From contig CAZTYE010000003.1 in assembly GCA_964617645.1 (NCBI GenBank), forward strand, positions 62,001 through 126,000: a DNA stretch of 64,000 bases, given 5' to 3'. Within the stretch, counting starts at the first letter, position 1; every line of letters starts with the position of its first letter. Of this stretch, positions 33,766-43,147 are shown one piece after another. Origin of the DNA: JADJGC01 sp964617645 (lineage in GTDB: Bacteria > Zixibacteria > MSB-5A5 > CAIYYT01). The notes beneath the pieces were generated by a model. That model did not search any database, was not told the DNA's origin, and saw only the letters and a program-made list of their open reading frames with translations. The translations under genes were made by a program, and so were the position numbers.

Positions 33766-34065
33766 ATGCTGATTCGTCGCGTTATCGCACTGCTTTTGAT
33801 CGGCTACGTCGCCCTGGGCGGCGCGGTGATCAACCAACTGCATAATCACGACCATCACGGCCCCTGTGATGCCGGACTTGCGGAACACCATCCAGCTTAC
33901 CCGGTCAGCGTGTTTTTTGCCAACGTCGCCGCTGAGGCGGATCCGCCGAATCTCGATGATCTCGATCTCCCGTTGATCGGATTGTCTTACGCAGAGACTT
34001 GCTGCATTGTCGAAGCTGAACCCGGCGCAGAGCATCCGGGTCGCGCCCCGCCGTTAAACGCCTAA
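33766..34065 (+). CDS. Small secreted histidine-rich protein
   Basis: 99 aa from ATG 33766; upstream reading has no signal peptide. Signal or membrane segment RVIALLLIGYVALGGAV, then a His/Asp cluster HNHDHHGPCDAGLAEHH and two adjacent cysteines (ETCCIVE). This looks like a metal-binding periplasmic peptide. It is followed by a lipoprotein and a ZnuD-like receptor on the same strand, so zinc or another transition metal is a reasonable guess. No family recognised. Confidence 0.65.
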   Translation: MLIRRVIALLLIGYVALGGAVINQLHNHDHHGPCDAGLAEHHPAYPVSVFFANVAAEADPPNLDDLDLPLIGLSYAETCCIVEAEPGAEHPGRAPPLNA

Positions 34066-34144
34066 TCGCTGCATTTCATCGCGCTCGCGGCACGCCGTTA
34101 CGTGGCTGCGCCGCAGTTGTTTCTTTCATGTGAAGGAGTCGATT

Positions 34145-34984
34145 ATGCGTTTACGACTTTGGTTTCTACCGTTTGTCATCTTGGCAATACTGGCCTTCTC
34201 CGGTTGCTCCGAGGATGACGTGACCACGCCGCCGACCGACCACTTTGAGGCTATCGGCGTTCAGCTCAATTCCTCCGGCGTCGAAATCGCCCGCATTCTG
34301 CGCGGTGTGACGAACGATACTGTGTTCGTGCCGCTGAATGCCAGCACCGACGGTATCTTTGTGCGCTTCTTCGACGAAGATGAGGAGATCATCGACGGGC
34401 CGGAATCGGAAGACCAAAAGCTCACCTGGCAGATCGGCAATCTTGCGTTGTTTGAGATTTGGCAGCATGAAGGAGAAGAAGGCGGCTATGAATTTCATAT
34501 GCGCGGCCTCGCCGAAGGACTCACGACCGTCGAATTTTTCATCGCGCATGCCGGACATAACGACTTCCGTTCCGGCATGATTCCGGTGCGAGTTCGCGAT
34601 ATGACCGGATTGCACGGCGATCCCTACGGTTTGATCGCGCGCGACGAAGAGTCGGGCGACGAACTGGCGCGCAGCTTTATCGTTTCGGCGGCCAACAGCG
34701 TAACCGGTGCGTTCACTGTCGGTTTTGGCCGGACGACCGATCACATCGATATCAGTTTCGTTGACGTCAACAGCGTCGTCTTCCTCCCCGGCGAGGATGA
34801 TCACTCGCTCCAGATAGTCGTCGCCGACGAGAGCAAAGCCGAGATCGTCAACCGCGATCCGAACGAGCCGTTCGCCTTTGCGATTCGCGGCAAGGCGACC
34901 GGCGCGACTACCGTGACGATCCGGTTGTTGAACGAGGAAGCGATTGCTGCCAGTTTCAAGCCGATACCGATCAATGTTCAGTAG
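34145..34984 (+). CDS. Lipoprotein preceding a TonB receptor
   Basis: 279 aa from ATG 34145 (GAAGGAG upstream). Lipobox LAFSGCSEDD (Cys21). The rest is acidic and beta-rich with two similar halves: an EEGGYEFHMRGLAEGLTTVEFFIAHAGHNDF segment and a later FAIRGKATGATTVTIRLLNEE segment resemble Big_2-like or cadherin-like sandwich repeats. The His motifs (HAGHND) suggest metal contact. The stop overlaps the receptor start by 11 bases, so it probably assists that receptor. Confidence 0.75.
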   Translation: MRLRLWFLPFVILAILAFSGCSEDDVTTPPTDHFEAIGVQLNSSGVEIARILRGVTNDTVFVPLNASTDGIFVRFFDEDEEIIDGPESEDQKLTWQIGNLALFEIWQHEGEEGGYEFHMRGLAEGLTTVEFFIAHAGHNDFRSGMIPVRVRDMTGLHGDPYGLIARDEESGDELARSFIVSAANSVTGAFTVGFGRTTDHIDISFVDVNSVVFLPGEDDHSLQIVVADESKAEIVNRDPNEPFAFAIRGKATGATTVTIRLLNEEAIAASFKPIPINVQ

Positions 34985-37181
34985 AGTTCTGTTATTCATC
35001 GCTACGTTGCTGGCGATAACCGTCGATGCGATATCGGGCGCGTCGCTCAGGGGCGTAGTGCTCGACATTGAATCCCGCCGGCCGATCAGCGCGGCGACTG
35101 TCAGGCTGCTTGGTCGTGACGTGACACGCGTCTCCGACTCAGTCGGCGCATTCCGATTCGATGAGTTGCCCGATTCGACTTATCGCCTCCATGTGTCTCA
35201 TATCGCCTACAAAGACAATACGATCGACCTCGCGCCGACTCTCGATATTGAGCGCGCATACGCGATCTATCTATTCCCGAAGACGCTGGAGGTGGCGCCG
35301 GTGGTGGTGATGGGCGAGCACGATCATTCGCGCTTCGAGCGGCTCACCGAAACCGCAACGGTATTGGCCGGACCGGATTTGCAGAAGGAGATTGGCGCGA
35401 CGATTGCTGCGACGCTGAAAAACGAAACCGGATTGGCGATGCGCGCAATGGGGCCGGCGCCGGCGCGGCCGGTGATTCGCGGGCTTGGCGGTGACCGCGT
35501 TTTGATCGCCGAAGACGGCGCCAAGACGGTCGATCTATCGGCGACATCGCCGGACCACGCCGTTACTATCGAGCCGTTTGCCGCCGAGCAAATCGCAGTC
35601 GTGCGCGGACCGCGAACGCTGCTGCAAACTCCGACAACAATCGGCGGTGTGGTCAATGTCGTTCGCCACGAAGTGCCCGACGTGCACCACGATCAGGGTT
35701 ACTTGACGGTCGGCGCTTACGGCGAGACCGCGAACGACGGCGCGCTTGGTTCGGCGCTGTTTGATTTGCCGCTTCATCCGCTGGCGCTGCGCGGCGAGAT
35801 CAACCGCCGCAGCGCCCGCGATCTGGAGACGCCGGTCGGTCGTCTCAACAACTCTGATTCGCGCACGACCGATTACAGTATAGGCGCGAGCCTGATCGAC
35901 CCGCGACTGGGTTTTGCCGGCTTCTCGATGCGCGGCTACCAGCTCGAGTATGGCGTGCCCGGCGGTTTTGTCGGGGCGCATCCGCTGGGCGTCGATATTG
36001 AGATGGAAAAGCGGCAATACAACCTGCGCGCCCGACGCCATTCGCAATCGGGTTTGCTTGATAATCTGTCGCTGCAACTGTCACGAAGCTACTATCGGCA
36101 CAAAGAGTTCGAGAGCGGTGGTGTGGTCGGTTCGGAATTTCGAATTACCGGCTACAACGGTCGTTTGGACGCCGAACACCGCGAATTCGGTATCGCCGAT
36201 CACGGCACGCTGGGAATTTCCTTTGAGCATCGCGATTTCAATATCGGCGGGTATGTTTTCACGCCGCCGGCGCAATCGATCAACGTCTCGACTTATCTTT
36301 ACGAACGCGCCGAAGTCAGCAATCTGAGTTGGGAAGTGGCGCTGCGGGTCGGATTTGATCAAGTCAAACCGCGACACGAGTTCGGCTCGGAAATCGGCGC
36401 AATTCGCCGGCGCGAGTTTACCTCGATATCTGCATCAGGCTCGCTGCTCTACTCGTTGACGCCTTCGCTGCACGCCGGAGCGAATCTCAGCCGCTCCAAT
36501 CGCGTGCCAACCATTGAGGAGCTTTACTCGCAAGGACCGCATCTGGCGGCGTATTCGTACGAAATTGGCAATCCCGATTTGAACTCGGAGCGCGGTATCG
36601 GTATCGAGACGTTCGCGTATTTCAAATCGGATGGGCGTTACTTTATGTTCAGTGCGTTTCGCAATCGACTATCGTACTACATCATTCCCCGTAACACCGG
36701 TGCGATCAACTATCAGACATTCTTGCCGGTGTACGCCACCGAGGGTGTTGGCGCGACTTTTCTTGGTCTTGAGAGTCTTGCGGAATGGGATTTTTCTGCG
36801 AGAATCAAAGCGGTCGCGTCGTTGAGTTACACGCGGGGACGATTGGACGAGTCGGGAAGTCCGCTGCCGCAGATTCCGCCGCTGAAAGGACTGGTTGAAT
36901 TGCGTTACGCAACTCCCCATTGGTCGGTGGGAGTGAACGCTCAGTTAGCGGCGCCGCAACACCGCGTCGATACGTTCGAAGCGCCGACCGCAGGATATGT
37001 CGTGGCGAACTTTTTTGCCCAGTGGTCGCGAGCGATCGGAAGTGTCGTTCACAGTCTGAGCGCGAATCTGGATAACGCTTTCGATCAGGAGTACCGCAAT
37101 CACTTGTCGCGGGTGAAGTCAATTCTGCCCGAGGCCGGGCGCAACTTGCGGGTGGCGTATAAGCTAATTCTGGAATTCTGA
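34974..37181 (+). CDS. TonB-dependent outer-membrane receptor, ZnuD-like
   Basis: 735 aa from ATG 34974, which overlaps the lipoprotein stop. Signal peptide, then a CarboxypepD_reg-like domain (about 25-100: LRGVVLDIESRRPISAATVRLLG), a plug (about 115-235) and a 22-stranded-type barrel. Plug wording RPVIRGLGGDRVLIAEDG and SATSPDHAVTIEPFAAEQIAVVRGP closely follows ZnuD zinc receptors, and a HDHS segment and VHHD lie in exposed positions. Together with the His-rich protein upstream a zinc role is likely, not proven. The C-terminus ends in Phe, as usual for barrels. Confidence 0.88.
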   Translation: MFSRVLLFIATLLAITVDAISGASLRGVVLDIESRRPISAATVRLLGRDVTRVSDSVGAFRFDELPDSTYRLHVSHIAYKDNTIDLAPTLDIERAYAIYLFPKTLEVAPVVVMGEHDHSRFERLTETATVLAGPDLQKEIGATIAATLKNETGLAMRAMGPAPARPVIRGLGGDRVLIAEDGAKTVDLSATSPDHAVTIEPFAAEQIAVVRGPRTLLQTPTTIGGVVNVVRHEVPDVHHDQGYLTVGAYGETANDGALGSALFDLPLHPLALRGEINRRSARDLETPVGRLNNSDSRTTDYSIGASLIDPRLGFAGFSMRGYQLEYGVPGGFVGAHPLGVDIEMEKRQYNLRARRHSQSGLLDNLSLQLSRSYYRHKEFESGGVVGSEFRITGYNGRLDAEHREFGIADHGTLGISFEHRDFNIGGYVFTPPAQSINVSTYLYERAEVSNLSWEVALRVGFDQVKPRHEFGSEIGAIRRREFTSISASGSLLYSLTPSLHAGANLSRSNRVPTIEELYSQGPHLAAYSYEIGNPDLNSERGIGIETFAYFKSDGRYFMFSAFRNRLSYYIIPRNTGAINYQTFLPVYATEGVGATFLGLESLAEWDFSARIKAVASLSYTRGRLDESGSPLPQIPPLKGLVELRYATPHWSVGVNAQLAAPQHRVDTFEAPTAGYVVANFFAQWSRAIGSVVHSLSANLDNAFDQEYRNHLSRVKSILPEAGRNLRVAYKLILEF

Positions 37182-37182
37182 T

Positions 37183-37830
37183 TTATCCCTGCCCGCGACG
37201 CGCCAGTCGGTGCCGCACGAACTCGATTATCGCCGGCATCGCCGAAATCAACACGATGATGACGATGACCAGTGAGAAGTTGTTCTTCACGAAGGGCAGG
37301 TTGCCGAAAAAGAATCCGGCATAGAGAAATAGCCCGACCCAGAAACACGCGCCGATAATCGTAAACGGCACATACTTGCCGCGTGGCATGCGCGCCACAC
37401 CCGCGACGAATGGCGCGAAGGTGCGAATGATCGGCAAAAAGCGCCCGACGATGACTGTGCGGCCGCCATACTTGTCGTAGAAGGCTCTCGTACGGTCGAG
37501 ATACTCTTTCTTGAGAAAGCGGATATTGCCGGCAAAGGCGCGCGGACCGACGATACTGCCGATCGTGTAATTCGTGTTGTCACCCAGAACGGACGCACAG
37601 GCCAACAGCACGAAAGCCAGATGCGGGTTGAGAGCGCCGGTCGCCGACAGCGCGCCGACGGCGAAGAGCAGCGAATCGCCGGGGAGAAACGGTGTGACGA
37701 CCAGCCCCGTTTCGCAAAAAATCACGAGGAAGAGAATGGCATACGTCCACGTGCCATAGTGTTTCACCAACTCGATCAGGTACTTATCGAGGTGAATGAT
37801 CCAGTCGAAGACGGTACTTAAGAACTCCAC
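37183..37830 (-). CDS. DedA family membrane protein
   Basis: 215 aa, GTG start. Four to five hydrophobic segments; conserved DedA features FCETGLVVTPFLPGDSLLFAVG, the amphipathic KKEYLDRTRAFYDKYGGRTVIVGRFLPIIRTFAPFVAG block with its two key arginines, and GACFWVGLF. Members act as membrane-potential-dependent transporters or lipid flippases for undecaprenyl phosphate and similar lipids. Convergent with the TonB gene, with only 1 base between stops. Confidence 0.92.
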   Translation of the reverse strand: MEFLSTVFDWIIHLDKYLIELVKHYGTWTYAILFLVIFCETGLVVTPFLPGDSLLFAVGALSATGALNPHLAFVLLACASVLGDNTNYTIGSIVGPRAFAGNIRFLKKEYLDRTRAFYDKYGGRTVIVGRFLPIIRTFAPFVAGVARMPRGKYVPFTIIGACFWVGLFLYAGFFFGNLPFVKNNFSLVIVIIVLISAMPAIIEFVRHRLARRGQG

Positions 37831-37921
37831 GCGTGACCAGTTATCCTAAGAAAGACTCGAAATTAGCGGATTGATGCAGTCGCGGCAAGGCGGGAATCGG
37901 CGATCTGCGCGCATAACAAAA

Positions 37922-37994
<73 letters not shown>

Positions 37995-38019
37995 ATTCAA
38001 TTCGCGCTGTCAATCAACA

Positions 38020-38091
38020 TGAGGGTGGATGGGATCGAACCATCGGCCCTGTGCTTAAAAGGCACATGCTCTACCACTGAGCTACACCCCC
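38020..38091 (-). tRNA. tRNA-Lys (anticodon TTT)
   Basis: 72 bases on the minus strand. Acceptor GGGGGTG with CACCCTC (one G-U), D arm GCTCAGTGGTAGAGC, anticodon stem TGTGC/GCACA with loop CTTTTAA (anticodon TTT), T arm GGTTCGATCC. CCA is not encoded. It lies just upstream of the CTT isoacceptor in the same transcript. Confidence 0.96.
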
Positions 38092-38234
38092 GATGCAAGC
38101 GGACAATCTATACAATGCCCCGCGCTTGTCAACTCGCTTGGGAGACTTTTTGGGGTCGGACACCAACTTCATCGGACGCATGTGCCAACCGCGCTCGGCA
38201 TCATGAACGGAATTTCCAGAGCGGAGAACAAGAA

Positions 38235-38254
38235 GGGCGCAGCTACCTGCGCCC
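38235..38254 (-). terminator. Terminator of the gcv operon
   Basis: GGGCGCAG and CTGCGCCC form an 8-base stem with a 4-base loop, followed on the minus strand by TTCTTGTTCT; 22 bases beyond the gcvPB stop. Confidence 0.75.
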
Positions 38255-38276
38255 TCATTGAATCGATCGGTAACGG

Positions 38277-39734
<1,458 letters not shown>

Positions 39735-39739
39735 AGGAC

Positions 39740-40576
39740 CTACTTCGGTTTATCCATCTTGGTGAATTGCTCGGCAATCCACTCCTTCTCGGTGGTATCG
39801 GGATACTTCTTCAGGAACGCTTTGTATTCTTTCTTGGCGGTCTTGAAGTCGTTGGCTTTCTGGTAGCTGTAGCCGATCATCAAATCGGCGTCGGCGGCAA
39901 TCTCCGCCGCCGGAAACATTTGGGACGTGCGGCGGAAGAGATCGACGGCCGCCTGATAGTTCTTCAGCTTGTACTGCATGTGCGCCAAATTGAAAGCGCA
40001 CTCGGCGGATTTTCCTTTGGCATTGGCCGGATCGAGCGCGATAACCTGCATGAAGTAAGCTCCGGCTTTGTCGTAATCGCCGCGATAGCGGTATTTCTGG
40101 CCCAGTTCGAACAGCAGATCGATATCCTGCGGCCGTTGCGACACCTTGTTGATCAAATCCTCAAGCGTGCCGATGCCGGACATGGCGTTGACCACGCCGC
40201 CGACAAAATCGACCGGCGGGTAGTAACCGATCAAACGATCGACTTCCACGCCGTTTGCTTTCAGGATCAGCGTCGTCGGGTAGCTGCGCACGCCGTAGAT
40301 GGCGGCCGTCAGTGTATCAACTTCGGCGTTGATTTGGGCGATTTCAAAGTTCTTCAGAAACTTCTGAACGTAAGGATCGGGCAGAGTCGAGTCCGCCATC
40401 ACCTTGCACCACTTTCACCAGTCGATGTAGAACTTGATCACCATCATTTTTTGGCTGGCCTGAGCGCGCGCCTGCAGCGTGTCGAAACGATCGGCGAAAT
40501 CCAACTCGCCAACCTGTTTCGCGAGCGCCGGAGCGGTCAAAAGGCCGACCAGGAGTAACGTGGCCAGAATTTTCAT
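39740..40576 (-). CDS. Secreted thioredoxin-like TPR protein with in-frame TGA (candidate selenocysteine)
   Basis: 278 residues if TGA is read through. ATG at 40574-40576 opens a signal peptide (MKILATLLLVGLLTAPALA). A thioredoxin fold follows: MMVIKFYIDW, then TGA (40415-40417, residue 54), then KWCKVM, DPYVQKFLKNF, and GVRSYPTTLIL with the cis-proline. Related proteins have WCxWCK here, so the TGA sits precisely on the first active-site cysteine (U-K-W-C). Frame and homology are unbroken on both sides. TPR helices fill about 135-278. A SECIS-like hairpin lies 12-41 bases beyond the TGA. Alternatives are a nonsense mutation or a base error (TGC or TGT to TGA). It sits 3 bases downstream of a DUF2007 gene and 5 before gcvPB. 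Confidence 0.8.
40374..40403 (-). promoter_or_regulatory. SECIS-like hairpin downstream of the in-frame TGA
   Basis: In the RNA, GGCGGA (40392-40397) pairs with UCUGCC (40380-40385) around a six-base loop CUCGAC; outside it AU/AU and GG/CC extend the stem across a 2x2 internal loop. The apical loop starts 24 bases after the UGA, within the usual bacterial SECIS distance of about 16-37. The common rule of a G in the first two loop positions is met only if the top two pairs open, so support is partial. Confidence 0.5.
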
Positions 40577-40579
40577 GGT

Positions 40580-40996
40580 CTAACGGTCCTCTTCTTCCTC
40601 GAAATAGCCTTCCTCGCCGTCGTCGTCATCGTCCTCGTCGAAATCGCCGATCGCCTGCCCTTCCAGTGAATCGAGCAACTCTTTAGCGCGATCGTAGTCG
40701 TCGGCGCTGACATAGATTTCCGCCGGACCCGGCGCGTCAAACGCGGTATGCGTTATCGCGCTACCGGCGCGGTCGGGTAGACCCAAGCGCTTGGCGACGA
40801 ACGGGATTTCTTCCTCCTCCAGAGCGCCAACCAAAAACTGCGCCTGAAGAATGTTGTCAGTCTTCAGCAAGAGAATACTGTCCGATTCATCGATATCGCC
40901 GGCGGCCTCATTGCCCTCTTCGGCATCGTCGACCGGAAGCGGGCGATCGTCTTCGAACAGATCGTCGTCTTCTTGTTTCTGTTTGCGGCGGGGCAT
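40580..40996 (-). CDS. Acidic DUF2007-type protein
   Basis: 138 aa. Very acidic ends (EDDDLFEDDRPLPVDDAEEG, and a run of D/E at the C-terminus) flank a small DUF2007-like alpha/beta domain: LLLKTDNILQAQFLVGALEEEEIPFVAKR and AEIYVSADDYDRAKELLDSLE. DUF2007 proteins are called putative signal-transducing proteins; the role is unknown. It is the second of two such genes in a row in the gcv operon. Confidence 0.78.
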   Translation of the reverse strand: MPRRKQKQEDDDLFEDDRPLPVDDAEEGNEAAGDIDESDSILLLKTDNILQAQFLVGALEEEEIPFVAKRLGLPDRAGSAITHTAFDAPGPAEIYVSADDYDRAKELLDSLEGQAIGDFDEDDDDDGEEGYFEEEEDR

Positions 40997-41043
40997 TGGG
41001 TCCTCCTCAGTTAACGCACCCGGTTACGGCAGTGTTAAGCTGC

Positions 41044-41412
41044 TTATACGATATCTTCATCCAGATCGCCGATGATTCCTTCGGCGATTTCCTTGGCCGT
41101 TTCAAAGTCGTCTTCGCTGACGTAAAACTCGCCGTCAACGTTCTGGCCGCGATAAAGCGACTTGACCGTGCGGCTGCTGACTTCCAGTTTGCGGAACTCA
41201 AAAGCGATTCCGGCATCGCGCAGGGCGTCGCTCATTTCCTCGGTAATTTCCGGACTCGGCGAACGATAGAGCAGAAGCTGCTCGACTTCTTCCGCCGCCA
41301 GTTCTTCTTCGCGCTCTTCATCCTCGGCAATTTCGATCAGATGATCGCCGCATTCCGGGCAAACCGAGACGTTGCCCTTGTAGTCCATCTCGCAGTTACG
41401 GCAAAACGGCAT
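41044..41412 (-). CDS. Zinc-ribbon DUF2007-type protein
   Basis: 122 aa. N-terminal four-cysteine zinc ribbon (MPFCRNCEMDYKGNVSVCPECG), an acidic helix, then a DUF2007-like domain (LLLYRSPSPEITEEMSDALRDAGIAFEFRK, GEFYVSEDDFETAKEIAEGI). The start overlaps the gcvPA end by 17 bases, so expression is coupled. Similar in fold to the next gene; possibly an adaptor for the complex encoded here, which is inference from position. Confidence 0.8.
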   Translation of the reverse strand: MPFCRNCEMDYKGNVSVCPECGDHLIEIAEDEEREEELAAEEVEQLLLYRSPSPEITEEMSDALRDAGIAFEFRKLEVSSRTVKSLYRGQNVDGEFYVSEDDFETAKEIAEGIIGDLDEDIV

Positions 41413-42751
41413 CTTTCACCATTACCTCTTTCAGCGCGCGGCGATACAGATCGATTTCGGTGCGCGTGCGCGTCTCGGTGGCGCAGACAATCAGAAGGTC
41501 ATCCGGCCACATGAAGCGCGTCGTCGGCACGCCGCCATAGATCTTGCGAGTCAACAAGCGATCGAAGATCTCGCGCGACGGTTCCGGCAAACGCAGCGGG
41601 AATTCCATTAGGAACGGCCGGTTGTAAGCCAGCTTAACTCCTTCAATCGCGCACAGAGCGTCCTTCAAATAGTGCGCCTTGTTCATGCAGAGTTCGGCGA
41701 CATCTTTGAGACCTTGTTTACCCATCGTCGCCATATAAATCGTGCCGGCCAGTGCGCAGAGCGCCTGGTTCGTGCAAATGTTGGAGGTCGCCTTGTCGCG
41801 CCGGATATGCTGTTCGCGCGTTTGCAGGGTGAGGCAGTAGCCGCGCTTGCCGTTGCGATCTTTGGTCATCGCCGCAATCCGGCCGGGCATCTGCCGGACG
41901 TATTGCTTCTTGCAGGCGAAAAAGCCGAAGTACGGACCGCCGAAGAGCAAGCTGTTGCCCAAAGCTTGGCCTTCGCCAACGGCGATATCGGCGTCGTATT
42001 CGCCGGGCGCTTTGACCAAAGCCAAGGCGATTGGATTGCTGACGGCGACTAAGAGCGCACCGGCGTCTTTCACGATTGCCGGAATCTCGTCGGTCGGTTC
42101 GATGAAGCCGTAGAAGTTCGGGTTTTGCATCACGAAACAAGCGGCATCGGCAATCTTGGCTTTCAAATCATCCAGATCAACATTGCCATCGTCGTGGTCG
42201 ACTTTGACGACTTCGATGTCGTTGGCGCCGAGGTAAATGTTCATCACGTCGATGTAATGTGGATGCACGAGCGACGAGACCACCACCTTCTTGCGTTTCG
42301 TGTACGACAACGCCAACAAGACAGCCTCGGCGGTTGCCGAGCCGCCATCATAAAGCGAGGCGTTGGCCGCCTCCATTTCAGTCAAACGACAGATCAGCGA
42401 TTGGAATTCGTAAATGACCTGCAAAGTGCCCTGGGCTACTTCGGCCTGATAGGGCGTGTACGCCGTTTTGAATTCCGAGCGGTCAACCAGATGCGCGACA
42501 ATCGACGGCACATAATGGTCATAAGCGCCGCAGCCCATGAAGTTGACATACTCCGGACCGACGTGATTTTTGGCGGCCAAGCCGTCGAGAATCTTCAGCG
42601 TCTCGAATTCCGACAGCGCCTCAGGCAAATTGAGCCCGTGGGCGAGCCGGACCGATTCGGGGACGCCCTTAAGCAAGTCTTCAAAGCGGGAGACTCCGAT
42701 CGCGCGCAGTAGTTCGGCTCGTTCCTGATCAGAGTGCGGGATATAGGCCAT
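41396..42751 (-). CDS. gcvPA: Glycine dehydrogenase (decarboxylating) subunit 1
   Basis: 451 aa N-terminal half of the split glycine-cleavage P-protein. Seen: MAYIPHSDQERAELLRAIGV, MGCGAYDHYVPSIVAHLVDRSEFKTAYTPYQAE, the SLYDGGSATAEA motif and CLTLQTREQHIRRDKATSNICTNQAL, all family signatures. It lies 3 bases behind gcvH. It forms the alpha2beta2 enzyme with GcvPB (38277-39734). Confidence 0.96.
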   Translation of the reverse strand: MAYIPHSDQERAELLRAIGVSRFEDLLKGVPESVRLAHGLNLPEALSEFETLKILDGLAAKNHVGPEYVNFMGCGAYDHYVPSIVAHLVDRSEFKTAYTPYQAEVAQGTLQVIYEFQSLICRLTEMEAANASLYDGGSATAEAVLLALSYTKRKKVVVSSLVHPHYIDVMNIYLGANDIEVVKVDHDDGNVDLDDLKAKIADAACFVMQNPNFYGFIEPTDEIPAIVKDAGALLVAVSNPIALALVKAPGEYDADIAVGEGQALGNSLLFGGPYFGFFACKKQYVRQMPGRIAAMTKDRNGKRGYCLTLQTREQHIRRDKATSNICTNQALCALAGTIYMATMGKQGLKDVAELCMNKAHYLKDALCAIEGVKLAYNRPFLMEFPLRLPEPSREIFDRLLTRKIYGGVPTTRFMWPDDLLIVCATETRTRTEIDLYRRALKEVMVKDAVLP

Positions 42752-42754
42752 AAA

Positions 42755-43135
42755 TCAGTCCTCTAAGAGCTTCTTGTATGCCGCGGCGTCAAGCAGCGCG
42801 GCAATTTCGGCGGCGGGAAAATCGGCGATCTTGATCATCCAGCCCCCGCCGTAGGGATCCTTATTTATAACCGAAGAATCCTTTTCGAGGTTTGCGTTAA
42901 TCTCTTTGACCGTACCCGAAACCGGCGAAAACAGCTCGGACACGGCTTTGACGGCTTCGATCGTGCCGAAGGCCTGCATCTGCTTCAGCGCCGTGCCGAT
43001 TTTGGGCAGCTCGACAAAAACGATATCGCCCAATTCGCCCTGCGCGAAGTCGGTGATGCCGATCGTCGCGACGTTGCCTTCAACTTTGATCCACTCGTGT
43101 TCTTTCGTATACTTCAAGCCTTCGGGAATGTTCAT
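42755..43135 (-). CDS. gcvH: Glycine cleavage system H protein
   Basis: 126 aa lipoyl carrier. Seen: the YTKEHEWIKVEGNVATIGITDFAQ opening, LGDIVFVELP and the lipoylation site FGTIEAVKAVSEL (Lys63). It shuttles the aminomethyl group between P, T and L proteins. GGAGGAG precedes its ATG. It begins 12 bases after the accC stop. Confidence 0.97.
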   Translation of the reverse strand: MNIPEGLKYTKEHEWIKVEGNVATIGITDFAQGELGDIVFVELPKIGTALKQMQAFGTIEAVKAVSELFSPVSGTVKEINANLEKDSSVINKDPYGGGWMIKIADFPAAEIAALLDAAAYKKLLED

Positions 43136-43147
43136 GGCTCCTCCAGC

